Below, piece after piece: positions 1 to 8,204 of a stretch of DNA of 64,000 nt. Origin of the DNA: CAWIVH01 sp963839475 (GTDB lineage Bacteria > Acidobacteriota > UBA6911). Each line of letters begins with the position of its first letter. The stretch's first letter is position 1. The position numbers and the translations under genes were made by a program. The DNA lies in NCBI GenBank assembly GCA_963839475.1, contig CAWIVH010000012.1:124001-188000 (forward strand), given 5' to 3'. The notes beneath the pieces are model-generated. The model saw nothing but the letters and a program-made list of their open reading frames with translations. It did not search any database and had not been told where the DNA came from.

Positions 1-1
1 C

Positions 2-1006
2 GCAATTGCGGCCTGGCTTTCCGAGCGAGTCTGGTCGACCGAAGGAGTTAAAAAGGCCGGATCGGAGCTGCCGGATCTTCAGGCGCTCGCCCTGAAAAAG
101 ACCGCGGATCTTCGCTACGGCGAAAATCCCCATCAGCGGGCCGCATTGTACGAACGGCTCTCAGTTCCGCGGTGCGGCGTAGCCGGTGCGCGGGTACTCA
201 ACGGAAAGGAGTTGAGCTACAACAACCTCCTCGACTCGGACGCGGCTTGGAATCTCGTCCTGGAATTCGACCGGCCGGCAGCGGCGGTCATCAAACATAC
301 CAATCCGAGCGGTGTCGCCCAGGCTGATGAATTGCACAAAGCCTATGTCCTGGCGCGCGACTGCGACCCGGTATCGGCGTTTGGCTCCGTAGTCGCGTTC
401 AACCGGGAGGTGGACGCCGCCACCGCTGTAGAATTGAATACGACCTTTGTCGAAGTCGTGTTGGCTCCAGGCTATGCCGATGATGCCCTGTCCACGCTGC
501 GGCAGAAGAAAAACCTTAGGGTGCTTCAGGTCGAGCGCAGCCGGGAAAACGACCTGGCGTATCGTAACATTGACGGCGGCTTTCTGGTCCAGGACCGCGA
601 CCAGTACCGAATCGGGCCGGACGACTTGAAGGTGGCTACCAAGCGCGCCCCAACACAGGAAGAAATGGAGGCGCTGCTCTTCGGGTGGCGGGTCGTGAAG
701 CATGTCAAATCCAACGCCATTGTCTTCAGCGATGCCAACCGGACTCTCGGCATAGGCGCAGGGCAGATGAGCCGGGTTGATTCCGTCAAATGGGGGGCTC
801 AGCGGGCTACACTCCCCCTGCAGGGCTGTGTTATGGCATCCGACGCTTTTTTCCCCTTCGCGGACGGAGTCATCGCTGCAGCAGGCTTCGGCGTCCGCGC
901 GGTGATTCAGCCAGGCGGATCCCTGCGGGATTCCGAGGTCATCGCCGCGGCCGACGAATTGGGCCTGGCCATGGTGTTCACGGGCATTCGCCATTTCAGG
1001 CATTGA
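2..1006 (+). CDS. purH: Bifunctional AICAR formyltransferase/IMP cyclohydrolase PurH (5' truncated by window edge)
   Basis: PurH catalyses the last two steps of purine synthesis (AICAR to FAICAR to IMP) in the cytosol. The frame is open from base 2, so the N-terminal IMP cyclohydrolase domain lies outside the window. The visible 334 residues match the formyltransferase part: an RYGENPHQRAALY motif near the start (bases 114-152), then LNGKELSYNNLLD, AAVIKHTNPSGVA and a C-terminal IQPGGSLRDSEVI segment, all characteristic of the family. The stop is TGA at 1004-1006. It is followed immediately by a short hexameric repeat. The reading is typical and undamaged. The family call is secure and only the start is missing. 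Confidence 0.96.
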   Translation, partial: AIAAWLSERVWSTEGVKKAGSELPDLQALALKKTADLRYGENPHQRAALYERLSVPRCGVAGARVLNGKELSYNNLLDSDAAWNLVLEFDRPAAAVIKHTNPSGVAQADELHKAYVLARDCDPVSAFGSVVAFNREVDAATAVELNTTFVEVVLAPGYADDALSTLRQKKNLRVLQVERSRENDLAYRNIDGGFLVQDRDQYRIGPDDLKVATKRAPTQEEMEALLFGWRVVKHVKSNAIVFSDANRTLGIGAGQMSRVDSVKWGAQRATLPLQGCVMASDAFFPFADGVIAAAGFGVRAVIQPGGSLRDSEVIAAADELGLAMVFTGIRHFRH

Positions 1007-1041
1007 ACTGGACCTGGACCTCGACTTGGACCTGGACCTGC
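1007..1041. repeat. Imperfect CTGGAC/CTCGAC hexamer run directly after purH
   Basis: About five imperfect copies of CTGGAC (variants CTCGAC and CTTGGAC) start at the base after the purH stop codon. This looks like simple-sequence expansion. It has no hairpin and no T-tract, so it is not an obvious terminator. Confidence 0.6.
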
Positions 1042-1058
1042 TCTGACCATCGTTGAGC

Positions 1059-1188
1059 TTGAATTCAATCGTCGCTACTCGGCCCGTGCCTTGGGATCAA
1101 GTTAGTGCTTATATGGCAAAGCCCTTGGGTTCAAACCAGATCAACAAAGAGGGCTGAAAGTCCGATCCACAATGCATCGTTTTCAGGT
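1059..1188. repeat. Dispersed ~130-bp intergenic repeat, copy 1
   Basis: This stretch, beginning TTGAATTCAATCGTCGCTAC and ending GCATCGTTTTCAGGT, recurs in the same orientation at 16326-16455 with only about ten mismatches by eye. No frame in it looks like a gene. Short open frames in both copies encode the same peptide string only because the DNA is repeated. It fills most of the gap (1007-1316) between purH and the DUF2914-type gene; nothing else is visible in that gap. Function is unknown; it could be a non-autonomous mobile element remnant or a structured intergenic repeat. Confidence 0.8.
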
Positions 1189-1316
1189 TGTGAGACAGCC
1201 TGCTCAACCCGGACTCGGTGCGGCTTCGAACATTCAGATTTGAATGCTGTGACGCAAATCTCAATTTGGACGGGTCCGGCTGCCGCAGGTTTAAAGGTCC
1301 GCTCGATCGACTTCCC

Positions 1317-2528
1317 ATGATGAATCAGAATCAGGTCCTGCATCAACCTGGTCCCGAACCGAAATCTGGAGAATTCGCCCCGCCGTCCTGCGAAGCGACC
1401 GGTTCCTCCAACGGAGCCGGTCTTTCCCTGGAGTGGCTGGCCCGATTCCCCCTGCTGGAGCGATTTTACAGGAGATACGAACGTCAGGTCCCGCTGATGG
1501 TGTTCGTCACCGGTTTCCTCTGGGATACCCTGACCATGACACGCGTCGACAGCACGGTGGACCATATCCTTCTGTTCGGGTACGCAACGCTCCTGGGGAT
1601 AATGATCGGGGCAACCGTGCGAAGGCAAGCAGGCGGATCGAGACCCGGGTGGATCAGAAAAATCGAACCTCACTTTGTCTGGGCCATGCAGTTTGCCTTT
1701 GGAGCGCTCTTCTCGAGCTTTGTCATATTCTATTTCAAAAGCGTTTCGTGGAGCCGGACCCTGCTTTTCTTCCTCTTGTGCGTGGTGTTGCTGGTGGGGA
1801 ATGAGTTCCTGCACCACAGGCTCCAAAACCAAAATCTCCTGGCAGCGTTGTACTCCTTCTGCCTTTTTTCTTATCTTGCTCTCCTTCTCCCGACGGCACT
1901 GGCGAGCGTGGCCACGAGCGTCTTTCTCATGGCCGGGGCAGCCAGCATAGCCATAACGATTGGGGTGTTCGCAGCTGCCGCGCCGGGCGGTTGGCGGGCG
2001 CGCTGGAATGGAGTCCGGGAACCGGTTGGCTGGGCAGGAGGCGTCTGTCTCATGATCGTCCTGCTTTACTTCGGGAACCTGATCCCCCCGGTTCCGCTCG
2101 CGCTGAAATCTGCAGGCATCTTCCACAAGATCACCCGCATAGACAGCAGTCACCAGGTGCTGTACGTCCAGCCCCCCTTTTACCGGTTCTGGAAAAAATC
2201 GGATGATCCCTTCTATTGGAATGAGGGCGAATCGGTTTACTGCTACTCTTCGATCTATGCACCGCGCGGGATTCACGTGCCGGTCCGCCACGTGTGGAGC
2301 TACTACAATCCAGAAAGCGGCTGGGAGGTGAAAACCCGGATCGACTTTGAGATTTCTGGGGGACGAGAAGGGGGATACCGGGGCTTTTCCTGGAAACGTA
2401 CCATGTCTCCGGGCGACTGGAGGGTGGAAGTGGAAACCCACCAGGGAAGAACCCTGGGCCGCCTGGACTTCAGGGTGGCGCCCAGCCCCCAACCGCATCC
2501 GCCCCTTGTGTCCCGCATCATCCCGTAG
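1317..2528 (+). CDS. Multi-pass membrane protein with C-terminal DUF2914-like domain
   Basis: The product (403 aa) has an N-terminal cytosolic stretch, then about six hydrophobic segments between roughly residues 60 and 270 (for example VPLMVFVTGFLWDTL and a Leu/Phe-rich block rich in LLFFLLCVVLL). A soluble C-terminal domain follows, containing YCYSSIYAPRGIHVPVRHVWSYY and a GDWRVEVET segment. That C-terminal pattern matches DUF2914 as I recall it, a domain attached to membrane proteins of unknown role. The open frame extends upstream to 1218, but the paired Met codons at 1317/1320 give a normal N-terminus outside the upstream repeat, so I chose 1317. No clear ribosome binding site precedes either codon. 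Function unknown. Confidence 0.72.
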   Translation: MMNQNQVLHQPGPEPKSGEFAPPSCEATGSSNGAGLSLEWLARFPLLERFYRRYERQVPLMVFVTGFLWDTLTMTRVDSTVDHILLFGYATLLGIMIGATVRRQAGGSRPGWIRKIEPHFVWAMQFAFGALFSSFVIFYFKSVSWSRTLLFFLLCVVLLVGNEFLHHRLQNQNLLAALYSFCLFSYLALLLPTALASVATSVFLMAGAASIAITIGVFAAAAPGGWRARWNGVREPVGWAGGVCLMIVLLYFGNLIPPVPLALKSAGIFHKITRIDSSHQVLYVQPPFYRFWKKSDDPFYWNEGESVYCYSSIYAPRGIHVPVRHVWSYYNPESGWEVKTRIDFEISGGREGGYRGFSWKRTMSPGDWRVEVETHQGRTLGRLDFRVAPSPQPHPPLVSRIIP

Positions 2529-2582
2529 GGTCTTCCAACCGATGAGGGCCGGCTATCCGGCTGGAGATTCGTTGCGCCGTGC

Positions 2583-2588
2583 TACAAT
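2583..2588 (+). promoter_or_regulatory. Candidate -10 element (TACAAT) before coaX
   Basis: TACAAT lies 26 bases upstream of the coaX start. The region where a -35 box should be has no good TTGACA match, so this is only a weak suggestion. A GGAGG at about 2600-2604 is somewhat far from the ATG for a ribosome binding site. Confidence 0.25.
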
Positions 2589-2614
2589 TCCAGCCTTATG
2601 GAGGCCGCTGATCT

Positions 2615-3376
2615 ATGCTCCTGGTGATTGACGTAGGAAACACCAATACGGTACTCGGCGTGTACCGCAAAGATGAATTGCTTCACTGCTGGCGCCTTGC
2701 GACCCAACGCGAACGCACCGCCGACGAATGGGGAATTCTGATTCGAACGCTGTTCCAATTGGGAGATACAGCGAACGGCACTGTAGCCGCAATCGTCATA
2801 TCCTCCGTGGTGCCGCCCGCGCGCCCCGCGCTGGAGGAGATGTCGGTGAGATATTTCGGCATTCAGCCGCTCTTTATCGAAGCGACCATGAAGCTCGGGA
2901 TGCCGGTGCTTTACAATCCGCCAGGCGACGTCGGCGCCGACCGGATTGTAAATGCCGTAGCGGCTTACGCCGAATTCGGCGGCCCTGTTATCGTGGTCGA
3001 TTTCGGAACCGCCACTACCTTCGATGCCATATCGCAGCAGGGAGAATACATGGGGGGAGTCATCTGCCCGGGGATCGGGATTTCAGCTGAAGCCCTATTT
3101 CTCAGGGCTGCCAGGCTGCCTCGCGTCGACATCCGACCCCCGAGCAGAGTCATCGGCAACTCCACCGTGAGCAGCATGCAGTCCGGGCTTTATTGGGGCT
3201 ACGCCGGGCTTGTGGACGGGATCCTCAAGCGTATGAAACAGGAGCTGGAAAATCCCCATGTCGTTTCCACCGGCGGCCTTGCGGAACTGATCTTTCCGGC
3301 ATGCGAGGAGATAGATTCCGTGGAGAAGAACCTGACCCTCGAGGGGATGCGGATTCTTTACGATCGCCTGAAATGA
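2615..3376 (+). CDS. coaX: Type III pantothenate kinase
   Basis: CoaX phosphorylates pantothenate, the first step of coenzyme A synthesis. It belongs to the ASKHA fold and is not feedback-inhibited by CoA like type I enzymes. The 253-residue length is normal. Signatures seen: the phosphate-binding DVGNTN at residues 6-11, the GDVGADR motif at 104-110 and the VVDFGTATTFD motif at 127-137 with the catalytic Asp. The stop overlaps the start of the next gene (ATGA at 3373-3376), so the two are almost certainly translationally coupled. Confidence 0.95.
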   Translation: MLLVIDVGNTNTVLGVYRKDELLHCWRLATQRERTADEWGILIRTLFQLGDTANGTVAAIVISSVVPPARPALEEMSVRYFGIQPLFIEATMKLGMPVLYNPPGDVGADRIVNAVAAYAEFGGPVIVVDFGTATTFDAISQQGEYMGGVICPGIGISAEALFLRAARLPRVDIRPPSRVIGNSTVSSMQSGLYWGYAGLVDGILKRMKQELENPHVVSTGGLAELIFPACEEIDSVEKNLTLEGMRILYDRLK

Positions 3377-4110
3377 ACTATTACAACTATTTCACGGAAA
3401 TCGAAGAGCATTTCGTCCGGCGCCGCGGCAAGCACATGTTCGTTTCGCCGATGGACTGGAGCCTGATTGCAGCCTGGCGGGAGTCCGGCGTGCCGCTCCA
3501 TGTTGCCTTGCGCGGAATCGACATCGCCATGGATACCTGGCACTCCAAAACGAAGAGAATCTCGGACAAGCTAAGCACGTTGTTCTACTGCCATGACGCC
3601 GTTATGGCCGAGCATGCGAGGCACATGGAAGCCCACCTCGGCGAAAATCGGGACCAGGCAACCACGCAGGGCGATGGCAGCACCAGCCAGGACAGTGGCG
3701 ACGCCGGGAACGATGTCGACAAAAATGCGTTGCTCGAATTCCTCAAAGCAAGAATTTCTGAAATAGAGGCCATCCGGGCGAAACATTATGTTGGCAGGGA
3801 TGCTTCGGAGCTCGAGCGTGCGCTGTCGCGGATATCTGAAATCCTGAAGACCGCGGAGGAAGAGGCCAAACCGGTGCTGGAGGAGTTGGACCGCGACCTG
3901 GAAATACTGGGCACGGTACTGGTGGCAGAACTCAAAAGCCGGATCCCGGCTGAAGAGATCGACGCCTGGGAGCGGGAGGCCAGGAAGGAGCTCAAGGTGT
4001 ATAAGAAGCGGCTGGATAAGGACATGTACAAAAAGATCCAGGACAATTTCATCCGGGGCAAAATCCACAGGTTTTTCAACCTCGGCGATTTCAGCTTGTT
4101 TGGTCTTTAA
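3373..4110 (+). CDS. Hypothetical protein with C-terminal coiled coil, coupled to coaX
   Basis: The frame is open from 3193, but the natural start is the ATG at 3373, which overlaps the coaX stop by four bases. The 245-residue product begins MNYYNYFTEIEEHFVRRRGK, a compact N-terminal domain of about 90 residues with FVSPMDWSLIAAW and IDIAMDTWHSK motifs. A polar linker rich in Gly/Asp/Gln (about 93-115) and a long charged helical region (about 118-220), likely coiled coil, follow. There is no signal peptide or membrane segment. I do not recognise the family. Coupling to coaX suggests co-expression, but such neighbours vary between genomes. Confidence 0.78.
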   Translation: MNYYNYFTEIEEHFVRRRGKHMFVSPMDWSLIAAWRESGVPLHVALRGIDIAMDTWHSKTKRISDKLSTLFYCHDAVMAEHARHMEAHLGENRDQATTQGDGSTSQDSGDAGNDVDKNALLEFLKARISEIEAIRAKHYVGRDASELERALSRISEILKTAEEEAKPVLEELDRDLEILGTVLVAELKSRIPAEEIDAWEREARKELKVYKKRLDKDMYKKIQDNFIRGKIHRFFNLGDFSLFGL

Positions 4111-4140
4111 ACGGATTTACGCATTCACCCCGAGGTTGCC

Positions 4141-5385
4141 GTGGATTCAGAATCATTTGAAATAAAGATAGAAAAAGTCGTTTTCGGGGGCGCTGGGCTG
4201 GGTCGTTACCAGGGGCAAGTGGTCTTCGTTCCCTTCTCCGCACCCGGAGACCGGCTGCTGGTCCGGCCGGTACAAAAGAAGAAGAATCTCATCCGGGCAG
4301 CGATCGTGGAAATCCTGGAGCCCGGAGAAGGCCGGATCGAAGCCAAATGCCGCCACTTCGGGCAGTGCGGCGGCTGCCAGTGGCAACACCTGGAATACCG
4401 AAGACAAGTTGAAGCCAAGCGGACCATTCTCGAAGAAACCCTCCATCACCGTCTTCCCGAAACGAGGCGGCTGCCCATTACCATGAAAGCATCGCCGCGA
4501 GACTATGGTTATCGCTCAAGGGCAAGGCTCCAGCTGCGCGGTTCCGGTCCCGGAGCCGTGGTCGGCTTCTACCGTTTTGAATCCCATGCGGTGGAGGATA
4601 TCGATTCATGCCCGCTTCTGGCGCCGGTCCTGGATTCAGCCGTGCAATGGATCCGGCAGTCGCGTGTGTCAGGCGCAGCAAGTGAAGACGCGGCCGAGAT
4701 TGAAATTGCGGGTTCGCAGGAGGAGGGGTGCTGGGAATCGACCGCGGAAGAGCCCTGCTCCAGGTCGTCAACTCCGGAATACAGCAAAGCAGATTTCCCA
4801 AGAGACAGCGAAAAGTTACTGTCACGAAAGCTGAATGACGTCTCCTATCAATTCTCCCCGGCTTCTTTTTTTCAGGCCAACGACATCATGCTGGAAGAAC
4901 TGCTCCTTTCAGTCACCCGGCTGATGCCTTGCTCTCCGGAAGGAGAGGCTCTGGATCTGTACGGCGGGGTCGGTCTTTTTACCCTACCACTGGCGCGTCT
5001 CCACAAGAACGTGGTTTCAGTGGAAAGCTCCCGGCTGGCAAGCCGGCTGTGCGAAAAGAACGCCGCAGCGGCCGGCTGCCTGAACGTGCGTGCCGTTTGT
5101 TCGGATGTCGGCGGATGGATGCGAGCAGTAGGCGGCATCTCGGCGCCGGGCTACGAAACCGTCCTGCTGGATCCGCCCCGAACCGGCGCAGGTCCTGAAG
5201 TCATGAATCAACTCAGGCAATGGGCGCCGCAGACGATCCTATACGTCTCATGCGACATTCAAACGCTTTGCCGGGATCTTGCGCTGCTTCCGTCGGATGA
5301 CTACAGCATCGACGTCGCGGAGGGACTGGACCTCTTTCCCCAGACGTACCACTTCGAAACCATTGTGCGATTGAGAAGGCGATAG
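4141..5385 (+). CDS. rlmD: 23S rRNA (uracil-5-)-methyltransferase, RlmD/RumA family
   Basis: This SAM-dependent enzyme methylates C5 of uridine in rRNA or tRNA. The 414 residues show an N-terminal TRAM domain (about 5-60) and an iron-sulfur motif CRHFGQCGGCQW with Cys70, Cys76 and Cys79, plus a later SCPLL Cys. The SAM-binding LYGGVGLFTLPLA, the VLLDPPRTGAG loop and the YVSCD nucleophile motif near the C-terminus are also present. The start is GTG at 4141; the encoded product lines up with the TRAM domain from its first residues. The exact target base (RlmD-type U1939 versus another uridine) cannot be set from sequence. It sits between the coaX pair and comEC. Confidence 0.92.
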   Translation: MDSESFEIKIEKVVFGGAGLGRYQGQVVFVPFSAPGDRLLVRPVQKKKNLIRAAIVEILEPGEGRIEAKCRHFGQCGGCQWQHLEYRRQVEAKRTILEETLHHRLPETRRLPITMKASPRDYGYRSRARLQLRGSGPGAVVGFYRFESHAVEDIDSCPLLAPVLDSAVQWIRQSRVSGAASEDAAEIEIAGSQEEGCWESTAEEPCSRSSTPEYSKADFPRDSEKLLSRKLNDVSYQFSPASFFQANDIMLEELLLSVTRLMPCSPEGEALDLYGGVGLFTLPLARLHKNVVSVESSRLASRLCEKNAAAAGCLNVRAVCSDVGGWMRAVGGISAPGYETVLLDPPRTGAGPEVMNQLRQWAPQTILYVSCDIQTLCRDLALLPSDDYSIDVAEGLDLFPQTYHFETIVRLRRR

Positions 5386-5413
5386 CGGTAATACGTTGGG
5401 GCAGGGAGCGGCT

Positions 5414-8098
5414 ATGACGGGCCGTTGGGGCGAAATCCCGTTTGTGGCTCTGACTGCCGCGCTGACTTCCGGAATCTGCCTGTCGAACTTTCTTCACCAA
5501 TACCTCTTTGGGCTGGCCGCATTAGGGGCCGCCGCGCTGATGGCCGCAGCTGGCATCGCCCACCTGCGGCATCGGCAGGGCACCGCCCTTTCCCTGGCAC
5601 TGGCATGCATGCTGATGAATGGAATCCTGCTCGGCGTGGCCCAGCGGGACGCCTACCCGACAACCGACCTGCGGCATTGGCTTGCAACAAGCCATCTGAA
5701 TGCAGGGGAAATCCTCCAGTTTGACGGCTGCGTTTCCGGCGAAACAGACAGAGGGGACGGGGAGCTTGTCAATATAGTGGACCTGCACGCGATCCAGAGA
5801 AACGGGAAATGGCATCCCAGCACGGGTCGAGCGATCCTTCGAATGGCTATCCCGGGGGAAGCTCAGGGGGACGAAACCCTGGGACCGCTCAGGGGAGACC
5901 GGATCCGGGGTTGGGCCGCCTGGAGCGCGCCAAGAAATTTCCAGAATCCCGGATCGAGCGACTATGCCGGGTTCCTCTCCCGTCGCGGAATTTATCTCCT
6001 CGGGAAGGCTAAAAGCGCCCGCCTGGTCGAAACCATACCCGGCGACTGCCTGGGGCCCTGGGAGAGTCTGGTCGCATTGGCGAGCCGGCGAATAAAAAGA
6101 GTGTTTGCCAGTATGGAAGGTGAGACCCGCGAAATCCGGGCTGCCATCCTTACGGCGCTGGTGGCAGGCGATGGCTCGGGCCTGGGCACACAGGTACGCG
6201 AAGCTTTCCAGAATTCAGGCACCTACCACGTGCTCGTGGTCTCGGGTCTCCATGTGGCCTGGATCGCATGGGCGTTGGCCGGCAGCTTGAAACTGATGCG
6301 CGTACCTTCGGCCGCAGCCCACATGGCTGCCGCGGCCGGGATCTTTTTCTACACTGAAATCGTCGGCTTTCAGGCGAGCGTATCCCGCTCGCTGTGGATG
6401 TTTTTGCTTTACCTCGGAGGGCGCGCATTGTACCGGCAGGCAGCCCCGGCCAATATCGCCCTCGCATCGGCCTTCCTGCTCCTCAGCATGCGGCCGGACT
6501 GGATCTTTGATGCCGGATTCCAGCTGTCGTTTATTTCCGTCCTGGCAATTTGCATGACGGGCGCCCCGGCGGTCGAACTCTGGTTGAAACCCCTCTTAAT
6601 CCCTCCGCAGTTCATGGGAGATGAGCAGAGATGGTTTTTCGCAACCGGGTCCTTTCACCGGCTGGGACGCCGGCTGCGAATCCTTGGGGAACTCCTGGCT
6701 GAATCTGCCGCGGACCGGTGGCATCCCTGGTGCGGCAAAGCCTTGCTTGTCGCAGGAAGGATGTTGGCCGGCGCGGCACTGGCCGGCGCGGGGATGATGG
6801 TTCTATCCCTATCCGTGCAGCTTTGGCTCGAGCCGCTGCTGGCCTTCCATTTCAACCGCCTGAGTTGGGTGGCTCCCATCGCGAACCTTGCCGTCGTGCC
6901 GCTTTCCTCACTCACTCTGGCAACGGGGCTGGGCGCATCCCTGCTGGGGACGACCAACTGGATGGGTGCAGGATGGTTGGATGTAGCGGGATGGCTGGCA
7001 TCCCTGCTGTTGAAAACCGCGCAATTCATTTCGAACCTGCCAGGCGCCTGGCAGCGATGCCCCACCCCTTCCGCCGAATGGATCATTGCAGGGTTATTGC
7101 TGGCTTTCGCCTGGTCTTTCGGAGCCTGGAGGCGACCATACATACCCATGCTTTACACGGGATCGCTACTGACGATTTTGGCCTTCGGCTATTCGTCAAG
7201 GGAAATGGCGGAAAGAACATGCGAATACCTAAACGCGGGGCGACCAACCGGAATGCCAAAGAGACCTGGATTGCTCTCCATTACAATCCTGGATGTGGGA
7301 GAAGGAGATTCGCTGGTAATGCGATTTCCCGATTCCAGCGCCTGGCTGATCGATGCCGGCGGGCTGCGGCAGAGGCCTTCGCGGATGGACAGCGACCAGG
7401 CTTTCGATATCGGTGAAGCGGTCGTCAGCCGGTTCCTCTGGAATCAGTGGATCCATGGACTCGATTGCGTGGTTGTCACCCATGCCGACATCGATCATGC
7501 CGGCGGGGTTCCTGCCATTCTGCGAAACTTCCCGGTACGGGCCCTTTGGACCGGAGATTCTCCGGGCGATTCTCTGATGGCTCGCATTTGCACAGCCGCC
7601 GACACGCGGGGGGCAGAGCGAATCATCGCAGCTTCAGGCCGCAGTTTCACGATCATGGGAGCAAAGGTGAAAGTACTGAGCCCGCCCGCCGGGATTCAGG
7701 GAGCCACCACCAATGAAGGCTCCATCGTACTGCGCATCGAATACGGGCGGTTTTCGGCATTGCTGACCGGAGACCTCGAAAAGTCGGCGGAGAGGCAGCT
7801 GGCTTCATCGCCGATTCCCCTGCCGAGCCGCCTTCTCAAAGTGGCTCACCACGGCAGCCGCTGGGCCACGTCCGACCTCCTGCTTGATAGCGTGAAACCG
7901 CATTGGGCGGTAATCTCGGTGGGGAGAAACAACTCATTTGGACATCCAGCGCCGGAAGTCGTGGACAGGATTCTGAGGCATGGAGCAGTGCCTGTTCTGA
8001 CACAGGATCAGGGAGCCATAACCCTGACGACGGACGGCCGTGGGTACAGCCTTGAATCCTACCGATGTGGGCTGATCGAAACAGGCGAATTCCAATGA
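5414..8098 (+). CDS. comEC: DNA internalisation protein ComEC/Rec2
   Basis: ComEC forms the inner-membrane channel that carries single-stranded DNA into the cytosol during natural transformation. The product (894 aa) has an N-terminal DUF4131-type region, the multi-pass Competence domain (including GTYHVLVVSGLHVAWIAWAL) and a C-terminal metallo-beta-lactamase domain from about residue 620. That domain starts ITILDVGEGDS and contains the metal motif THADIDHAGG (His690, Asp692, Asp694, His695) and VAHHGSRWATSD near 810. An in-frame TTG lies at 5396, but ATG 5414 has a GGGAGCGG ribosome binding site just upstream and is preferred. It converges on the kinase gene, with about 100 bp of featureless DNA between them. 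Confidence 0.93.
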   Translation: MTGRWGEIPFVALTAALTSGICLSNFLHQYLFGLAALGAAALMAAAGIAHLRHRQGTALSLALACMLMNGILLGVAQRDAYPTTDLRHWLATSHLNAGEILQFDGCVSGETDRGDGELVNIVDLHAIQRNGKWHPSTGRAILRMAIPGEAQGDETLGPLRGDRIRGWAAWSAPRNFQNPGSSDYAGFLSRRGIYLLGKAKSARLVETIPGDCLGPWESLVALASRRIKRVFASMEGETREIRAAILTALVAGDGSGLGTQVREAFQNSGTYHVLVVSGLHVAWIAWALAGSLKLMRVPSAAAHMAAAAGIFFYTEIVGFQASVSRSLWMFLLYLGGRALYRQAAPANIALASAFLLLSMRPDWIFDAGFQLSFISVLAICMTGAPAVELWLKPLLIPPQFMGDEQRWFFATGSFHRLGRRLRILGELLAESAADRWHPWCGKALLVAGRMLAGAALAGAGMMVLSLSVQLWLEPLLAFHFNRLSWVAPIANLAVVPLSSLTLATGLGASLLGTTNWMGAGWLDVAGWLASLLLKTAQFISNLPGAWQRCPTPSAEWIIAGLLLAFAWSFGAWRRPYIPMLYTGSLLTILAFGYSSREMAERTCEYLNAGRPTGMPKRPGLLSITILDVGEGDSLVMRFPDSSAWLIDAGGLRQRPSRMDSDQAFDIGEAVVSRFLWNQWIHGLDCVVVTHADIDHAGGVPAILRNFPVRALWTGDSPGDSLMARICTAADTRGAERIIAASGRSFTIMGAKVKVLSPPAGIQGATTNEGSIVLRIEYGRFSALLTGDLEKSAERQLASSPIPLPSRLLKVAHHGSRWATSDLLLDSVKPHWAVISVGRNNSFGHPAPEVVDRILRHGAVPVLTQDQGAITLTTDGRGYSLESYRCGLIETGEFQ

Positions 8099-8204
8099 CA
8101 TTCAAGAAGGGATCGTCCGTGATGAATCCCCGACGTGGATTGCCTGGACCCCCATCATCATGAAGAGCGGTGACGCATCTCTTAATTTGGATATTCGCAG
8201 CAAC

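Noticed and set aside
161..1003. 280-codon open frame antisense to purH
   Set aside because: It mirrors the strongly conserved purH frame; composition is that of a GC-rich shadow and no family is recognisable.
1059..1188. Insertion sequence
   Set aside because: No transposase, no visible terminal inverted repeats or target duplication; listed as a repeat only.
1131..2498. 455-codon reverse frame over the DUF2914-type gene
   Set aside because: Lies entirely within the forward membrane-protein gene; no domain, no ribosome site.
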